Assembly (NCBI GenBank): GCA_002470465.1
Contig: DKMD01000019.1
Span: 186,001 to 250,000 of the forward strand
DNA from: Pluralibacter sp. UBA7423
Lineage (GTDB): Bacteria; Pseudomonadota; Gammaproteobacteria; Enterobacterales; Enterobacteriaceae
Length of the DNA stretch: 64,000 bases
Direction: 5' to 3'
Of this stretch, positions 38,851 to 49,310 are shown piece by piece. Position numbers and translations under genes: made by a program. The first letter of the stretch is position 1. Each line of letters starts with the position of its first letter. The notes under the pieces are model-generated. The model did no database searches. It saw nothing but the letters and a program-made list of their open reading frames with translations, and had not been told where the DNA came from.

Positions 38851-40920
38851 TTACTGAAGCAGCGAAATATCCGCAACCTGCAGGAACAGTTCACGCAGCT
38901 TAGTCAGCAGCGTCAGGCGGTTGATACGCACGTCTTTATCTTCGGCATTCACCATCACGTTCTCGAAGAACTCGTCCACCGGCTCACGCAGGGCGGCCAG
39001 CTCAACCAGCGCTTCCTGATAGCGGCCTTCGGCGAAGAACGGCTGCAGTTTATCGCGCAGGACAACCAGATGGGTCGCCAGCTTGATCTCTGCGGCTTCT
39101 TTCAGCACGGAGGCATGAACGGTATCGTTCAGCGTCTCTTCGGATTTTGCGAGAATGTTGGACACGCGCTTGTTGGCTGCCGCCAGCGCCGCCGCTTCTT
39201 CCAGCGTACGGAAGTGCGAAACCGCCTTCATGCGCGCATCGAAGTCTGCCGGGCGAGTCGGACGACGCGCCAGCACGGCCTGGATGGTATCGACGCTGAA
39301 GCCTTCGTCCTGATACCAGGCACGGAAGCGGCCCAGCATAAAGTCGATAACCTCATCCACAACCTTCGCGTTGGTCAGCTTGTCGCCGTACAGGCGCACC
39401 GCTTCTTCGGTCAGCGTCTGCAGATCGAGGTTCAGGTTCTTCTCAACGATGATACGCAGCACGCCAAGCGCGGCACGACGCAGCGCAAACGGGTCTTTGT
39501 CGCCTTTCGGATGCTGGCCAATGCCAAAGATGCCCGCGAGGGTATCCATCTTGTCGGCGATCGCGACAGCACACGCAACCGGGTTGGACGGCAGGTCATC
39601 ACCGGCAAAGCGCGGCTGATACTGCTCGTTCAGCGCAACGGCCACGTCTTCGGCTTCGCCGTCGTGACGCGCATAGTGCATGCCCATGATGCCCTGAGTG
39701 TCGGTAAATTCGAACACCATGTTGGTCATCAGGTCGCACTTGGAGAGCAGGCCCGCGCGGGTTGCATGATTCACATCTGCGCCAATCTGCCCGGCAATCC
39801 AGCCCGCCAGGGCCTGAATGCGGTCAGTTTTGTCACGCAGGGTGCCGAGCTGTTGCTGGAACAGCACGGTTTGCAGGCGCGGCAGGTTGTCTTCCAGACG
39901 CTTTTTACGGTCGGTGTTGAAGAAGAACTCCGCATCCGCCAGACGTGGGCGAACCACTTTCTCGTTACCGGAGATAATCTGGATCGGATCTTTGGATTCG
40001 ATGTTAGACACGAAGATGAAGTTTGGCAGCAGCTTGCCGTCGTTGCCGTAGACCGGGAAGTACTTCTGGTCACCTTTCATGGTGTAGACCAGCGCTTCCG
40101 CAGGCACCGCGAGGAATTTCTCTTCGAACTTCGCGGTCAGCACAACCGGCCATTCCACCAGCGAGGTCACTTCTTCCAGCAGGCTTTCGCTCAGATCGGC
40201 GTTGCCGCCGATTTTGCGTGCTGCGGCTTCAGCATCCGCTTTGATGGTGGCTTTACGCGCTTCGTAGTCAGCAATAACTTTGCCGCGCTCCAGCAGAATT
40301 TGCGGGTACTGATCGGCGTTATCGATGGTGAATTCCGGCTCGCCCATAAAGCGATGGCCGCGGATCACGCGATCGGAGTCGATGCCGAGAATCGTTGCCG
40401 GAACAACTTTATCGCCCAGCAGCAGGGTCACGGTGTGAACCGGACGCACGAACTGCACGTCGGACGCGCCCCAGCGCATCAGTTTCGGAATAGGCAGCTT
40501 CGCCAGCGACGTCGCTACCATGTTCGGCAGCAGCGCTTCTGCGCTTTCGCCTTTAACATGGGCGCGATACAGCAGCCATTCACCTTTGTCGGTTGCCATG
40601 CGCTCGGCCTGGTCTACGGTGATGCCGCAGCCGCGCGCCCAGCCTTCAGCCGCTTTGCTCGGTCTGCCTTCGGCATCAAACGCCGCAGAAACCGCCGGGC
40701 CGCGTTTTTCAACTTCGCGATCGGGCTGCGCCGCCGCAAGGCCAGCGACCTTCAGCGCCAGACGGCGAGGAGCAGCGAACCACTCAACGTTGCCGTGGGC
40801 AAGACCGGCGTTATCCAGCTCAGCAGTGAAGTTCGCAGCAAAGGATTCCGCCAGGCTGCGCAGGGCTTTTGGTGGCAGCTCTTCGGTGCCGATTTCCACC
40901 AGGAAAGTTTTTTCAGACAT
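38851..40920 (-). CDS. glyS: Glycyl-tRNA synthetase beta subunit GlyS
   Basis: The 689-residue protein matches E. coli GlyS in length. It starts [20 protein letters not shown] and ends with an anticodon-binding-like region with [16 protein letters not shown]. An HD-like central domain and a C-terminal domain make up the tRNA-recognising beta subunit of the alpha2-beta2 bacterial enzyme. It follows glyQ by 9 nt in a two-gene operon. Confidence 0.98.
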   Translation of the reverse strand: MSEKTFLVEIGTEELPPKALRSLAESFAANFTAELDNAGLAHGNVEWFAAPRRLALKVAGLAAAQPDREVEKRGPAVSAAFDAEGRPSKAAEGWARGCGITVDQAERMATDKGEWLLYRAHVKGESAEALLPNMVATSLAKLPIPKLMRWGASDVQFVRPVHTVTLLLGDKVVPATILGIDSDRVIRGHRFMGEPEFTIDNADQYPQILLERGKVIADYEARKATIKADAEAAARKIGGNADLSESLLEEVTSLVEWPVVLTAKFEEKFLAVPAEALVYTMKGDQKYFPVYGNDGKLLPNFIFVSNIESKDPIQIISGNEKVVRPRLADAEFFFNTDRKKRLEDNLPRLQTVLFQQQLGTLRDKTDRIQALAGWIAGQIGADVNHATRAGLLSKCDLMTNMVFEFTDTQGIMGMHYARHDGEAEDVAVALNEQYQPRFAGDDLPSNPVACAVAIADKMDTLAGIFGIGQHPKGDKDPFALRRAALGVLRIIVEKNLNLDLQTLTEEAVRLYGDKLTNAKVVDEVIDFMLGRFRAWYQDEGFSVDTIQAVLARRPTRPADFDARMKAVSHFRTLEEAAALAAANKRVSNILAKSEETLNDTVHASVLKEAAEIKLATHLVVLRDKLQPFFAEGRYQEALVELAALREPVDEFFENVMVNAEDKDVRINRLTLLTKLRELFLQVADISLLQ

Positions 40921-40929
40921 GGCCGCCTC

Positions 40930-41841
40930 TTATTTATTCTTGTTGCACATCGGGAAGCCAAGGGCTTCACGGGAAGCGTAATAGGCTTCTGCCACGGCTT
41001 TGGTCAGGGTGCGAATGCGCAGAATATAGCGCTGACGCTCGGTGACGGAGATGGCTTTACGCGCGTCCAGCAGGTTGAAGCTGTGCGCGGCCTTCAGAAT
41101 ACGCTCATAGGCAGGCAGCGGCAGCGGGTTTTCCAGCGCCAGCAGCTGCTGTGCTTCCTTCTCGTACTGCTCGAAGCAGGAGAACAGGAAGTCGACGTCG
41201 GCGTATTCGAAGTTATAGGTGGACTGCTCCACTTCGTTCTGATGGAACACGTCGCCGTAGGTGGTTTTACCCAGCGGGCCGTCGCTCCAGACGAGGTCGT
41301 AAACGCTGTCTACGCCCTGAATGTACATTGCCAGACGCTCCAGACCGTAGGTGATTTCGCCGGTCACCGGCTTACACTCCAGGCCGCCAACCTGCTGGAA
41401 GTAGGTGAACTGCGTCACTTCCATGCCGTTCAGCCACACTTCCCAGCCCAGACCCCAGGCGCCCAGCGTTGGGTTTTCCCAGTTATCTTCCACGAAGCGG
41501 ATGTCGTGAATGGTCGGGTCCATACCCAGCTCTTTCAGGGATCCGAGGTACAGCTCCTGAATGTTGTCCGGCGATGGCTTAATCACCACCTGGAACTGAT
41601 AGTAGTGCTGTAAACGGTTCGGGTTTTCGCCATAGCGACCATCGGTCGGGCGGCGGGACGGCTGCACGTAAGCAGTCGCCATCGGCTCCGGGCCGAGCGC
41701 GCGCAGACAGGTCATCGGATGGGAGGTGCCAGCGCCGACTTCCATGTCCAGTGGTTGAACAATGGTGCAGCCCTGACGAGCCCAGTAATCCTGTAAGGTC
41801 AGGATCAGGCCCTGGAAAGTCCTGGTATCAAACTTTTGCAT
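40930..41841 (-). CDS. glyQ: Glycyl-tRNA synthetase alpha subunit GlyQ
   Basis: 303 residues from [17 protein letters not shown] at 41841, the E. coli start and length. The frame is open a further 46 codons but these do not belong to the family. This is the catalytic class II subunit: the motif-2-like region, the glycyl-adenylate pocket [20 protein letters not shown] and the motif-3-like [12 protein letters not shown] are visible. It charges tRNA-Gly with glycine together with GlyS. Confidence 0.98.
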   Translation of the reverse strand: MQKFDTRTFQGLILTLQDYWARQGCTIVQPLDMEVGAGTSHPMTCLRALGPEPMATAYVQPSRRPTDGRYGENPNRLQHYYQFQVVIKPSPDNIQELYLGSLKELGMDPTIHDIRFVEDNWENPTLGAWGLGWEVWLNGMEVTQFTYFQQVGGLECKPVTGEITYGLERLAMYIQGVDSVYDLVWSDGPLGKTTYGDVFHQNEVEQSTYNFEYADVDFLFSCFEQYEKEAQQLLALENPLPLPAYERILKAAHSFNLLDARKAISVTERQRYILRIRTLTKAVAEAYYASREALGFPMCNKNK

Positions 41842-41988
41842 ATTTTTCGTGCTGGATACGTGTGGAATTAAGGAAGGGTCAAGTATACCCGCTGGCTGCG
41901 AGATATACAGTATGAATGACAGTTGTTGCAGGAAAATTGAGGGAATAGTGGGGAAATGCGGGGCATTTCCCTCCTGCATCCTCGCTGC

Positions 41989-42291
41989 TTAGCGCATCGA
42001 AAGGTGCAAAAATTGACCATCAGCATCAAAAGAGCAAACGAAGCTCTCATTCTTCGGCGTATAGCCTTTAAGCTCGTAGCTGCCCTGAAACTGCTCGAAG
42101 CCGGTGACATCAACCTTTTGTGCCCCAGTGTTATAGCGTTCTGCCGCTTTGTCTTTGCAAAGCTGTTCCATATTCAGCGAACGGGTCGAATCGATTTTCG
42201 CCCTTTGCGCTTTTTGCTCCGGCGCTTTTGGCGCGCTACACCCTGCAAGTAGCGCAGCCATCAGCAGCGCCAGGAAATACTTCATCATCAT
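41989..42291 (-). CDS. ysaB: Small lipoprotein YsaB
   Basis: The 100-residue protein has a lipoprotein signal ending LLAGC (acylated C18). It ends with the conserved GFEQFQGSYELKGYTPKNESFVCSF-like region, closing on LHLSMR. Three adjacent ATGs start the gene, as in E. coli YsaB, and the ribosome site is weak. The function is unknown. It sits between glyQ and wecH, as in K-12. Confidence 0.88.
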   Translation of the reverse strand: MMMKYFLALLMAALLAGCSAPKAPEQKAQRAKIDSTRSLNMEQLCKDKAAERYNTGAQKVDVTGFEQFQGSYELKGYTPKNESFVCSFDADGQFLHLSMR

Positions 42292-42476
42292 TTTTCGTTA
42301 CGGCCTTATTCTTTGCCTGTTATTGTCACTTTTAAGACTAGAGTGTTTTTCTGACTCTGCATTCTGCGAATCCGTTCCCTGGTCGACAAGCCATCCGCGG
42401 TAAACTCAGATTTTTCCAGAGGGACAATGGCCGGACGCACCGGTCAGACTTTTTTTAGCACCGAACTGAGGAACCG

Positions 42477-43472
42477 ATGTCAGGAAAGATTAGCTGGATT
42501 AACAACCTGCGAGGGATTGCCTGCCTGATGGTAGTGATGATCCACACCACCACCTGGTATGTCACCAACGCCCACAGCACCAGCCTGCTCAACTGGGATA
42601 TCGCCAATCTGCTGAACTCCGCCTCCCGCGTCAGCGTGCCGCTCTTTTTCATGATTTCCGGCTACCTTTTTTTTGGTGAACGCAGCGCCGCACCGCGTCA
42701 CTTCCTGCGTATCGGCCTGTGCCTGCTGTTTTACAGCGCCATCGCGCTGGCTTACATCCTGCTGTTCACCCACATCAACGCGGAGCTGTCACTGAAGCAT
42801 CTGCTGCAAAAGCCCGTGTTCTATCATCTGTGGTTTTTCTTCGCAATTTTCGTGATTTACCTGCTTTCTCCCTTAATTCAGGTAAAAAGCGTCAACGGCT
42901 GGATGCTGATGGCATTGATGGTCATGCTCGGCGTGGTCGCTAACCCCAACACGGTGCCGGTGAAAACGGGCGGATTTGAATGGCTGCCGGTCAATTTATA
43001 TATCGACGGCGACACGTTTTACTACGTGCTCTATGGCCTCTTAGGCCGTGCGCTGGGGATGATGAACACCGATAAAAAGCCGCTGACGCTGCTTTGTGCG
43101 GGCCTGTTTGTCGCATCGGTCTGGATTATTTCACGCGGTACGCTGCACGAACTGAAATGGCGTGGCAATTTCGCCGATACCTGGTATCTCTACGCCGGGC
43201 CGATGGTGTTTATTTGCGCCGTCACGTTATTCACCTTTGTGAAAAACATGCTGAACAGTCGCGAACTGCCCGGATTAAGCCTCATTTCGCAGCATTCTCT
43301 GGGGATTTACGGCTTCCATGCGCTGATCATCCACGCGCTGCGTTCAGGCGGCATTGAGCTGAAAAGCTGGCCGCTGCTCGATATCCTGTGGATTTTCTGC
43401 TCCACGGTGGCGGGCAGCCTGCTGCTCTCAATGCTGGTGCAGCGGATCGACGCTCGTCGGTTGGTGAGCTGA
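42477..43472 (+). CDS. wecH: Enterobacterial common antigen O-acetyltransferase WecH
   Basis: The 331-residue acyltransferase-3 membrane protein matches E. coli WecH (YiaH) in length. It starts [26 protein letters not shown], with the catalytic His in VVMIHTT, and has about ten membrane helices. WecH O-acetylates GlcNAc residues of ECA. Its last 45 nt overlap the end of the GlxA-type regulator gene on the other strand. In K-12, yiaA and yiaB follow wecH; they are not present here. Confidence 0.93.
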   Translation: MSGKISWINNLRGIACLMVVMIHTTTWYVTNAHSTSLLNWDIANLLNSASRVSVPLFFMISGYLFFGERSAAPRHFLRIGLCLLFYSAIALAYILLFTHINAELSLKHLLQKPVFYHLWFFFAIFVIYLLSPLIQVKSVNGWMLMALMVMLGVVANPNTVPVKTGGFEWLPVNLYIDGDTFYYVLYGLLGRALGMMNTDKKPLTLLCAGLFVASVWIISRGTLHELKWRGNFADTWYLYAGPMVFICAVTLFTFVKNMLNSRELPGLSLISQHSLGIYGFHALIIHALRSGGIELKSWPLLDILWIFCSTVAGSLLLSMLVQRIDARRLVS

Positions 43473-44384
43473 CGCCCGGGAACGGGCGCGATGCAGCTGG
43501 CGTGCCGAGGTGAACCCTGCCGCCAGCGCCGCCTGTTCCATACCGCGCCCCTGCAACAGCTGCTGTTCAGCGAGCGCCAGCCGGAGCTGCTCCAGATAAT
43601 CCCGCACGCTGATGCCCAGATGCTGCCTGAACAACCGCGTCAGATGGCGCGGCGTGACGTGCGCCTGCCCGGCAATGTCCACCAGCGGCCAGGCACGTTG
43701 TGGAGCAGCGGTTAATGCATCCTGTGCACGGTGAATGGCCGGATGCAGGTGGTTACGGTAGCGCAGCCAGGGCGAAAGCTGCGGGTCATCCCCGGAGCGA
43801 CGAAACCACACCACCATCTCCCGCGCCACCGCCATTGCTCGTTCCGGGCCGTATAACCGGTTGATAAGATGCAGCGCCAGATCGATACCGGAGGTGATCC
43901 CGGCGCTGGTCCAGATGCCTTTATCCTCAATAAAAATGCGGTTCTCTTTAACGATCGCCCCTGGTGCCGCAGCCTTCAGGCGTGAAATCACATCATGATG
44001 GGTGGTGCACTGCACGCCGTGCAGCAGTCCGGCTTTCGCCGCCAGCAGCGAGCCGGAACAGACGCACATCAGCGCGATCTCCCGCGCATGCAGCTGCGGC
44101 TGCTGGCGCATCAGCCAACGGCGGGCCAGCTCTGCCTGCGGCGTGGAAAAGAAATGGTCTGAATCGCAGACGCCGGGCAGCACCAGCAGGCTGCCCGGCG
44201 GAAGACTGTCCGGCAGCGGCTGAATATTGCCCATCGTCATGCCGATGGAGGTGGGTACTTCCGCGTCTGGCCCAATGTAGTGCAGGCGAAACGCCTCCCC
44301 CGCCAGCACGAACGTTTCTGCCGGGCCGGTCATATCCAGCGACAGCACTCCGGGCAGCATCACGAACCAGACGTCAGTGGTCAT
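43428..44384 (-). CDS. GlxA/FtrA-type regulator: DJ-1/PfpI domain plus AraC-type HTH
   Basis: The 318-residue protein has an N-terminal DJ-1/PfpI (class I glutamine amidotransferase-like) domain to about residue 180, with a nucleophile-elbow-like Cys109 in [10 protein letters not shown]. An AraC-family double helix-turn-helix follows at about residues 220-305 ([19 protein letters not shown] and [18 protein letters not shown]). It overlaps the upstream cysteine hydrolase gene by 4 nt and is probably cotranscribed with it. Such proteins often control small amine or amide catabolism, but I cannot assign a ligand. K-12 has yiaAB here instead. Confidence 0.85.
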   Translation of the reverse strand: MTTDVWFVMLPGVLSLDMTGPAETFVLAGEAFRLHYIGPDAEVPTSIGMTMGNIQPLPDSLPPGSLLVLPGVCDSDHFFSTPQAELARRWLMRQQPQLHAREIALMCVCSGSLLAAKAGLLHGVQCTTHHDVISRLKAAAPGAIVKENRIFIEDKGIWTSAGITSGIDLALHLINRLYGPERAMAVAREMVVWFRRSGDDPQLSPWLRYRNHLHPAIHRAQDALTAAPQRAWPLVDIAGQAHVTPRHLTRLFRQHLGISVRDYLEQLRLALAEQQLLQGRGMEQAALAAGFTSARQLHRARSRASAHQPTSVDPLHQH

Positions 44385-44920
44385 AGCGATTCAAGCGTCT
44401 CCGCAACGGTTTTGGGGGTGGCAAAGCGCCCGGCCAGCACGGTTTCAGTGCGGTGGCGCAACGTTTCAACATCCAGCGTAACGCCTTTGTGGGTCATCGG
44501 GAAGGTCAGCGTCGCTTCGGTAACAAAGGTCACCTCGTAGCCCAGATCGGAAGCCACGCGCGTGGTGGTTTCACAGCACTGTTCAGTCCGCATACCGCAG
44601 ATGACCAGATGATTGATGTCGCGGCTGCGCAGCCAGAAATCCAGCCCGGTATCGGTAAAAGCATTATGGACGTGTTTGTGGAAAACCACATCAGGCTGAT
44701 GACGTAAAAAGGACATCGGCTTAACGAAACCACTCTCAAGCGAGAAGACACCCCGATCGTCAACGTGGAAGATATCCACAACGGGCACGTTACGCTGCTG
44801 ACAGCCTGCAATCAGCGCCAGCATTGACGCCTGGAAGGCAGGAAAATCGGCGGTTTGCCAGAAGGCGCGATGCTCGAAGGACTGCTGGGTATCAATGTTA
44901 ATTAATGCGGTGCGGGACAT
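44381..44920 (-). CDS. Cysteine hydrolase of the isochorismatase/nicotinamidase family
   Basis: The 179-residue protein has the isochorismatase-like Asp-Lys-Cys triad: D10 in LINIDTQQSF, K82 in FHKHVHNAF, and C115 in GMRTEQCCETT. These are the spacings of amidohydrolases such as nicotinamidase and N-carbamoylsarcosine amidase. GGAG is upstream of the start. It leads the two-gene leftward unit with the GlxA-type regulator. The substrate is unknown. Confidence 0.85.
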   Translation of the reverse strand: MSRTALINIDTQQSFEHRAFWQTADFPAFQASMLALIAGCQQRNVPVVDIFHVDDRGVFSLESGFVKPMSFLRHQPDVVFHKHVHNAFTDTGLDFWLRSRDINHLVICGMRTEQCCETTTRVASDLGYEVTFVTEATLTFPMTHKGVTLDVETLRHRTETVLAGRFATPKTVAETLESL

Positions 44921-45009
44921 AGTCAGACTCCTGTTCGTGTCGGTGTAGAGCCATTGTGGACACGAACAGGCGGCCTGATAAGGTCAAAAAAGGACAGCTA
45001 AACGCTGCT

Positions 45010-46464
45010 TCAGGACATCAGCGGCTTGAGCTGCTGATAAAGCTGGCGGAAGGTTTCGCGACGTGGCGCATAGGCGGCATGCTGCGGCGCATCAGGCTGA
45101 TGCGTCTGCTCCAGCGTGAGCTGCGGCAGCAGGTCGGTATACGGTTTACCGGGATGCAGGGCAAGCTGAGCAAGGCGCGCGGCACCCAGTGCGGGCCCCA
45201 CGTCGCCACCGGTACGGTATTCCAGCGCGATACCGCTGATATCCGCCAGCATTTGCCGCCAGTAGGCACTGCGGGCACCGCCGCCTATCAGCGTCACGCT
45301 GTCTGGCTTAATGCCGCAGTCGTGAACAACGTCCATACCGTCAGCCAGCGCAAAGCCCACACCTTCCAGTACTGCCAGCGCCAGCTCCGCCGGGCCATGT
45401 TGATGGGTCAGACCGAAAAATACGCCCTTCGCATTCGGGTTGTTGTGTGGCGTGCGCTCGCCGGACAGGTACGGTAAAAACCACACCGGATCGGCATTTT
45501 TATCTGCCGTTTGCGCGGCAGCCAGCAGTGCAGGAACGTCGCCGATCCCGGTCAGTTTCGCGGCCCAGTCAAGGCATGAGGCTGCACTTAGCATCACCGA
45601 CATCAGATGCCATCGGCCGGGCAAGGCGTGGCAGAAGCTGTGCACCGCGCTCTCAGGCTTGCTGAGAAAACCGTTGCTGACGGCAAAATAAACCCCCGAC
45701 GTACCCAGCGATAACATGGCCTGGCCCGCGTCGACCATGCCGACGCCAACTGCACCCGCAGCATTATCGCCACCACCTGCAACAACGGGCACCGCAGGCA
45801 TATTCCAGGCCTGGGCTACCGACGGCAAAAGCGCGCCGGTGATGTCGCAGCCCTCAAACAAGGCAGGCATGTTATCGCGCGTTAAGCCGCACGCCTGAAG
45901 CATCTCGTCGCTCCAGTCACGCTTTGCCACGTCCATCCACATCGTGCCCGCCGCGTCCGACATATCGCTGGCGAAATCGCCGGTCATGCGCAGACGAAGA
46001 TAATCTTTTGGCAACAGCACCTTATCCACTTTGCGGAACACATCTGGTTCGTGGCGCTGTACCCACAGCAGCTTCGGTGCCGTAAAGCCAGGCATCATCA
46101 GGTTGCCGGTAATTTCCCGCGAGCGAGGGACAGCCTTTTCAAGCATGACGCACTCTTCAGCGCAGCGCCCGTCGTTCCACAAAATGGCCGGACGCAGCAC
46201 GCGCTGATGCTTATCAAGCAGCGTTGCGCCATGCATTTGCCCGGCAATGCTCAGGGCTTTCACTCCGGCGAGAGAATGCTGAGCGCCTAACGCTTTCATC
46301 GCGCTATCCGTAGCCCGCCACCAGCTCTCAGGATCCTGTTCCGACCACAGCGGAGACGGACGCGAGACCGTGAGCTTTTCCGTCTGCGTTGCCAACAAAT
46401 CACCCTGCTCGCTGAGCAGAATGACTTTTACCCCGGATGTGCCGAGGTCGATCCCGATGTACAT
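45010..46464 (-). CDS. xylB: Xylulokinase XylB
   Basis: 484 residues from MYIGIDLGTSGVKVILL at 46464, the E. coli length, with GGAG upstream. The frame continues upstream to 46542 only through a REP element. The FGGY-family kinase has an N-terminal ATP-binding LDLGTSG-type motif and a C-terminal IGGGARSAYWRQM segment. It phosphorylates D-xylulose to xylulose-5-phosphate. It lies downstream of xylA in the leftward xylAB operon, separated by a REP element. Confidence 0.96.
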   Translation of the reverse strand: MYIGIDLGTSGVKVILLSEQGDLLATQTEKLTVSRPSPLWSEQDPESWWRATDSAMKALGAQHSLAGVKALSIAGQMHGATLLDKHQRVLRPAILWNDGRCAEECVMLEKAVPRSREITGNLMMPGFTAPKLLWVQRHEPDVFRKVDKVLLPKDYLRLRMTGDFASDMSDAAGTMWMDVAKRDWSDEMLQACGLTRDNMPALFEGCDITGALLPSVAQAWNMPAVPVVAGGGDNAAGAVGVGMVDAGQAMLSLGTSGVYFAVSNGFLSKPESAVHSFCHALPGRWHLMSVMLSAASCLDWAAKLTGIGDVPALLAAAQTADKNADPVWFLPYLSGERTPHNNPNAKGVFFGLTHQHGPAELALAVLEGVGFALADGMDVVHDCGIKPDSVTLIGGGARSAYWRQMLADISGIALEYRTGGDVGPALGAARLAQLALHPGKPYTDLLPQLTLEQTHQPDAPQHAAYAPRRETFRQLYQQLKPLMS

Positions 46465-46485
46465 AGTGGCTTCTCCATAATCAAC

Positions 46486-46557
46486 GTGCCGGGCGGCGCT
46501 ACGCTTGCACCGGCCTACAGATTTTGTAGGCCCGGTAAGCATCGCGCCACCGGGCGA
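46486..46557. repeat. REP/BIME element between xylA and xylB
   Basis: GTGCCGGGCGGCGCTACGC, ACCGGCCTAC, GTAGGCCCGGTAAGC and GCGCCACCGGGC form two facing REP palindromes inside the xylAB operon. Intra-operon REPs often uncouple downstream expression or stabilise upstream mRNA. Confidence 0.87.
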
Positions 46558-46564
46558 TCAGGTA

Positions 46565-47887
46565 TTACTTATCAAACAGATAATGGTTAACCAGGTTCTC
46601 CAGCAGCTCCTGATGCCCGCTATGGTGCTGCGGAGCAAGGCTGTGCTGCTCGGCATATTTAGCAATATCGGTCAGCGACATCTGCCCTTTCAGGATCTGC
46701 TGGCCCAGTTCGCCATTCCAGCCCGCATAGCGGCGCGCCACGCGCTTGTCGAGCTCACCGTCTTCAATCATGCGGGCCGCCACCTTCAGTGCCAGCGCCA
46801 TGGTGTCCATGGCACCAATATGACCGTAGAACAGATCATATTTATCGGTGCTCTGGCGACGTACTTTGGCATCAAAGTTCAGGCCGCCGGTGGTAAAACC
46901 ACCCGCTTTGATAATTTCATACATCACCAGCGCATTTTCTTCCACGCTGTTCGGGAACTGATCGGTATCCCAACCAAGCTGCGCATCGCCGCGGTTGGCG
47001 TCCACTGAGCCGAACAGCCCCAGCGCGATAGCCGTGGCAATTTCATGGTGGAACGAATGTCCCGCGAGCGTCGCGTGGTTGGCCTCGATATTGAGCTTAA
47101 TCTCTTTTTCCAGACCAAACTGCTTCAGGAAGCCATAAACGGTCGCCGCATCATAGTCGTACTGGTGCTTGGTCGGTTCCTGCGGCTTCGGCTCAATAAG
47201 CAACGTGCCACGGAAGCCAATTTTGTGTTTGTGCTCAACCACCATCTGCATGAAGCGGCCAATCTGTTCACGCTCCTGGCGCAGGTCGGTATTCAGCAGC
47301 GTTTCATACCCTTCACGCCCGCCCCACAGGACGTAGTTTTCGCCACCGAGCTGATGGGTGGCGTTCATTGCCGTCACCACCTGCGTGGCGGCCCAGCTGA
47401 ACACTTCCGGATCCGGATTGGTGGCGGCACCTGCGCCGTAGCGCGGATGGGTGAAGCAGTTGGCGGTGCCCCACAGCAGCTTCACGCCGCTTTGCTGCTG
47501 CTTTTCGGCCAGCACATCGACCATCTGCGCAAAGTTATTAAGATATTCCTTCAGCGAGGCGCCCTCTGGCGACACGTCCACGTCGTGGAAGCAGTAGTAC
47601 GGCACGTTCAGCTTGTGGAAGAATTCAAACGCCACGTCAGCCTTACGCTTTGCCAGCGCCAGCGCTTCGCCGGGCTGCTGCCACGGACGGTCAAACGAGC
47701 CCACGCCAAACATATCTGCGCCATTCCAGCAGAAGGTATGCCAGTAGCACGCCGCGAACCGCAGGTGATCTTCCATGCGCTTGCCGAGCACCAGCTCGTC
47801 CGGATTGTAGTGGCGGAAAGCCAGCGGATTTTGCGATGTCGGGCCTTCATAGCGAACACGATCGAGTTGGTCGAAATAAGCTTGCAT
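46565..47887 (-). CDS. xylA: D-xylose isomerase XylA
   Basis: The 440-residue protein is the same length as E. coli XylA. It belongs to the class II xylose isomerases with metal-site motifs [32 protein letters not shown] and DANRGD. It converts D-xylose to D-xylulose for XylB. It is first in the xylAB operon and diverges from xylF across the XylR control region. Confidence 0.97.
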   Translation of the reverse strand: MQAYFDQLDRVRYEGPTSQNPLAFRHYNPDELVLGKRMEDHLRFAACYWHTFCWNGADMFGVGSFDRPWQQPGEALALAKRKADVAFEFFHKLNVPYYCFHDVDVSPEGASLKEYLNNFAQMVDVLAEKQQQSGVKLLWGTANCFTHPRYGAGAATNPDPEVFSWAATQVVTAMNATHQLGGENYVLWGGREGYETLLNTDLRQEREQIGRFMQMVVEHKHKIGFRGTLLIEPKPQEPTKHQYDYDAATVYGFLKQFGLEKEIKLNIEANHATLAGHSFHHEIATAIALGLFGSVDANRGDAQLGWDTDQFPNSVEENALVMYEIIKAGGFTTGGLNFDAKVRRQSTDKYDLFYGHIGAMDTMALALKVAARMIEDGELDKRVARRYAGWNGELGQQILKGQMSLTDIAKYAEQHSLAPQHHSGHQELLENLVNHYLFDK

Positions 47888-48253
47888 AATTGAACTCCAT
47901 TAGACGCGGCGAATACCAGGTTGTGCAGTAATACTGTTACCTGATTTGCGGTTGCTCAATTACGTTATTTCACACTGCGATTAAGAGAATCCACAAACGT
48001 GCGCTGGCTCGCAAAATATCCGCCACGCTTTTCTTTTACGATCGCGCTTCCATACATCCATGCAACAAAAGGCTGAAACGATTTAAAATTCGATCGCGGT
48101 CATAATTCGGAAAATAAACCAAATATCGTAATCAGAAGATAAAAATCTGTAATTGCCATAAATCTCGACCGTGCTAAAAATTTGCAGCGTGTCCATCGTG
48201 CTTGTTTCTTTTTTCACCAGTATCACCCCTACGTACCGACAAAAGGCCCTACG
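47888..48253. promoter_or_regulatory. xylA / xylF divergent control region
   Basis: A 366-bp AT-rich gap without a gene. On the minus strand ATTTTGCGAGCCAGCGCACG (47998-48017) closely matches the E. coli XylR site at xylA as I recall it. It is followed by GTGTGAAATAACGTAATTGAG (from about 47974), which fits the xylA core promoter. AAATTTGCAGCGTG at 48178-48191 may be the weaker xylF-side site. Exact promoters and a CRP site were not located with confidence. Confidence 0.6.
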
Positions 48254-49249
48254 ATGATGAAAATGAAAAAACTTTGCCTCACGCTTTGCGCCTCGCTGCT
48301 GCTGACAAGCTTTGCGGGTATCGCTAAGGAAGTCAAAATCGGCATGGCGATCGACGACCTGCGTCTTGAACGCTGGCAAAAAGATCGTGATATCTTTGTG
48401 AATAAAGCCGAATCTTTAGGTGCAAAAGTATTTGTACAATCTGCTAACGGCAATGAAGAAACGCAAATGTCGCAGATTGAAAATATGATTAACCGCGGCG
48501 TGGATGTATTAGTCATTATTCCTTACAACGGTCAGGTATTAAGCAACGTTATTAAAGAAGCAAAACAGGAAGGCATTAAAGTGCTGGCCTATGACCGTAT
48601 GATTAATAATGCTGATATTGATTTCTATATTTCCTTTGATAACGAAAAAGTCGGTGAAATGCAGGCACAAAGCCTCATTAATAAAGTCCCTGAAGGTAAC
48701 TACTTCCTGATGGGCGGATCACCGGTGGATAACAATGCGAAGCTGTTCCGTGCCGGGCAAATGAAAGTCTTAAAACCGTATATCGACAACGGCAAAATTA
48801 AAGTCGTGGGCGATCAGTGGGCCGACGGCTGGCTGCCGGAAAACGCGCTAAAAATCATGGAAAATGCGCTGACCGCCAACAACAACAAAATTGATGCTGT
48901 CGTCGCCTCCAACGATGCCACTGCCGGGGGCGCAATCCAGGCGCTGAGCGCGCAGGGCCTGGCAGGGAAAGTCGCCATTTCCGGCCAGGATGCCGACCTG
49001 GCCGGCGTAAAACGCATTATTGCGGGCACCCAGACGATGACCGTATATAAACCCATTACTCAGCTTGCCACCACCGCCGCAGAAATTGCGGTTGAGCTTG
49101 GCAACGGTCAGCAGCCGAAATCAGACGCCACGCTCAACAATGGCCTGAAAGAAGTGCCCGCGCGCCTGCTCACACCCATTGAGGTCAATAAAACCAATAT
49201 TGACGCCACCGTGATTAAAGACGGTTTCCACAAAAAGAGTGAACTGTAA
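48254..49249 (+). CDS. xylF: D-xylose periplasmic binding protein XylF
   Basis: 331 residues from the ATG at 48254 (AAAAGG seven nucleotides upstream); a second ATG follows at once. A signal peptide ends near GIAK-E. The mature protein is the ribose-type sugar-binding fold with conserved EVKIGMAIDDLRLERWQKDR and ASNDATAGGAIQAL segments. It binds xylose for the XylGH ABC importer. It is first in xylFGHR. Confidence 0.96.
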   Translation: MMKMKKLCLTLCASLLLTSFAGIAKEVKIGMAIDDLRLERWQKDRDIFVNKAESLGAKVFVQSANGNEETQMSQIENMINRGVDVLVIIPYNGQVLSNVIKEAKQEGIKVLAYDRMINNADIDFYISFDNEKVGEMQAQSLINKVPEGNYFLMGGSPVDNNAKLFRAGQMKVLKPYIDNGKIKVVGDQWADGWLPENALKIMENALTANNNKIDAVVASNDATAGGAIQALSAQGLAGKVAISGQDADLAGVKRIIAGTQTMTVYKPITQLATTAAEIAVELGNGQQPKSDATLNNGLKEVPARLLTPIEVNKTNIDATVIKDGFHKKSEL

Positions 49250-49310
49250 TTCCGCGGTCCCTCTCAGGAGGGGCATTTGCTTATGACGTGGAACATGACG
49301 TGGAGCCGCC

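Noticed and set aside
39070..41613. An 847-codon open frame on the plus strand opposite glyS and glyQ
   Set aside because: It is antisense to two certain genes, has biased composition (many Arg, Gln, His) and no family resemblance. Long open shadow frames are common in GC-rich coding sequence.
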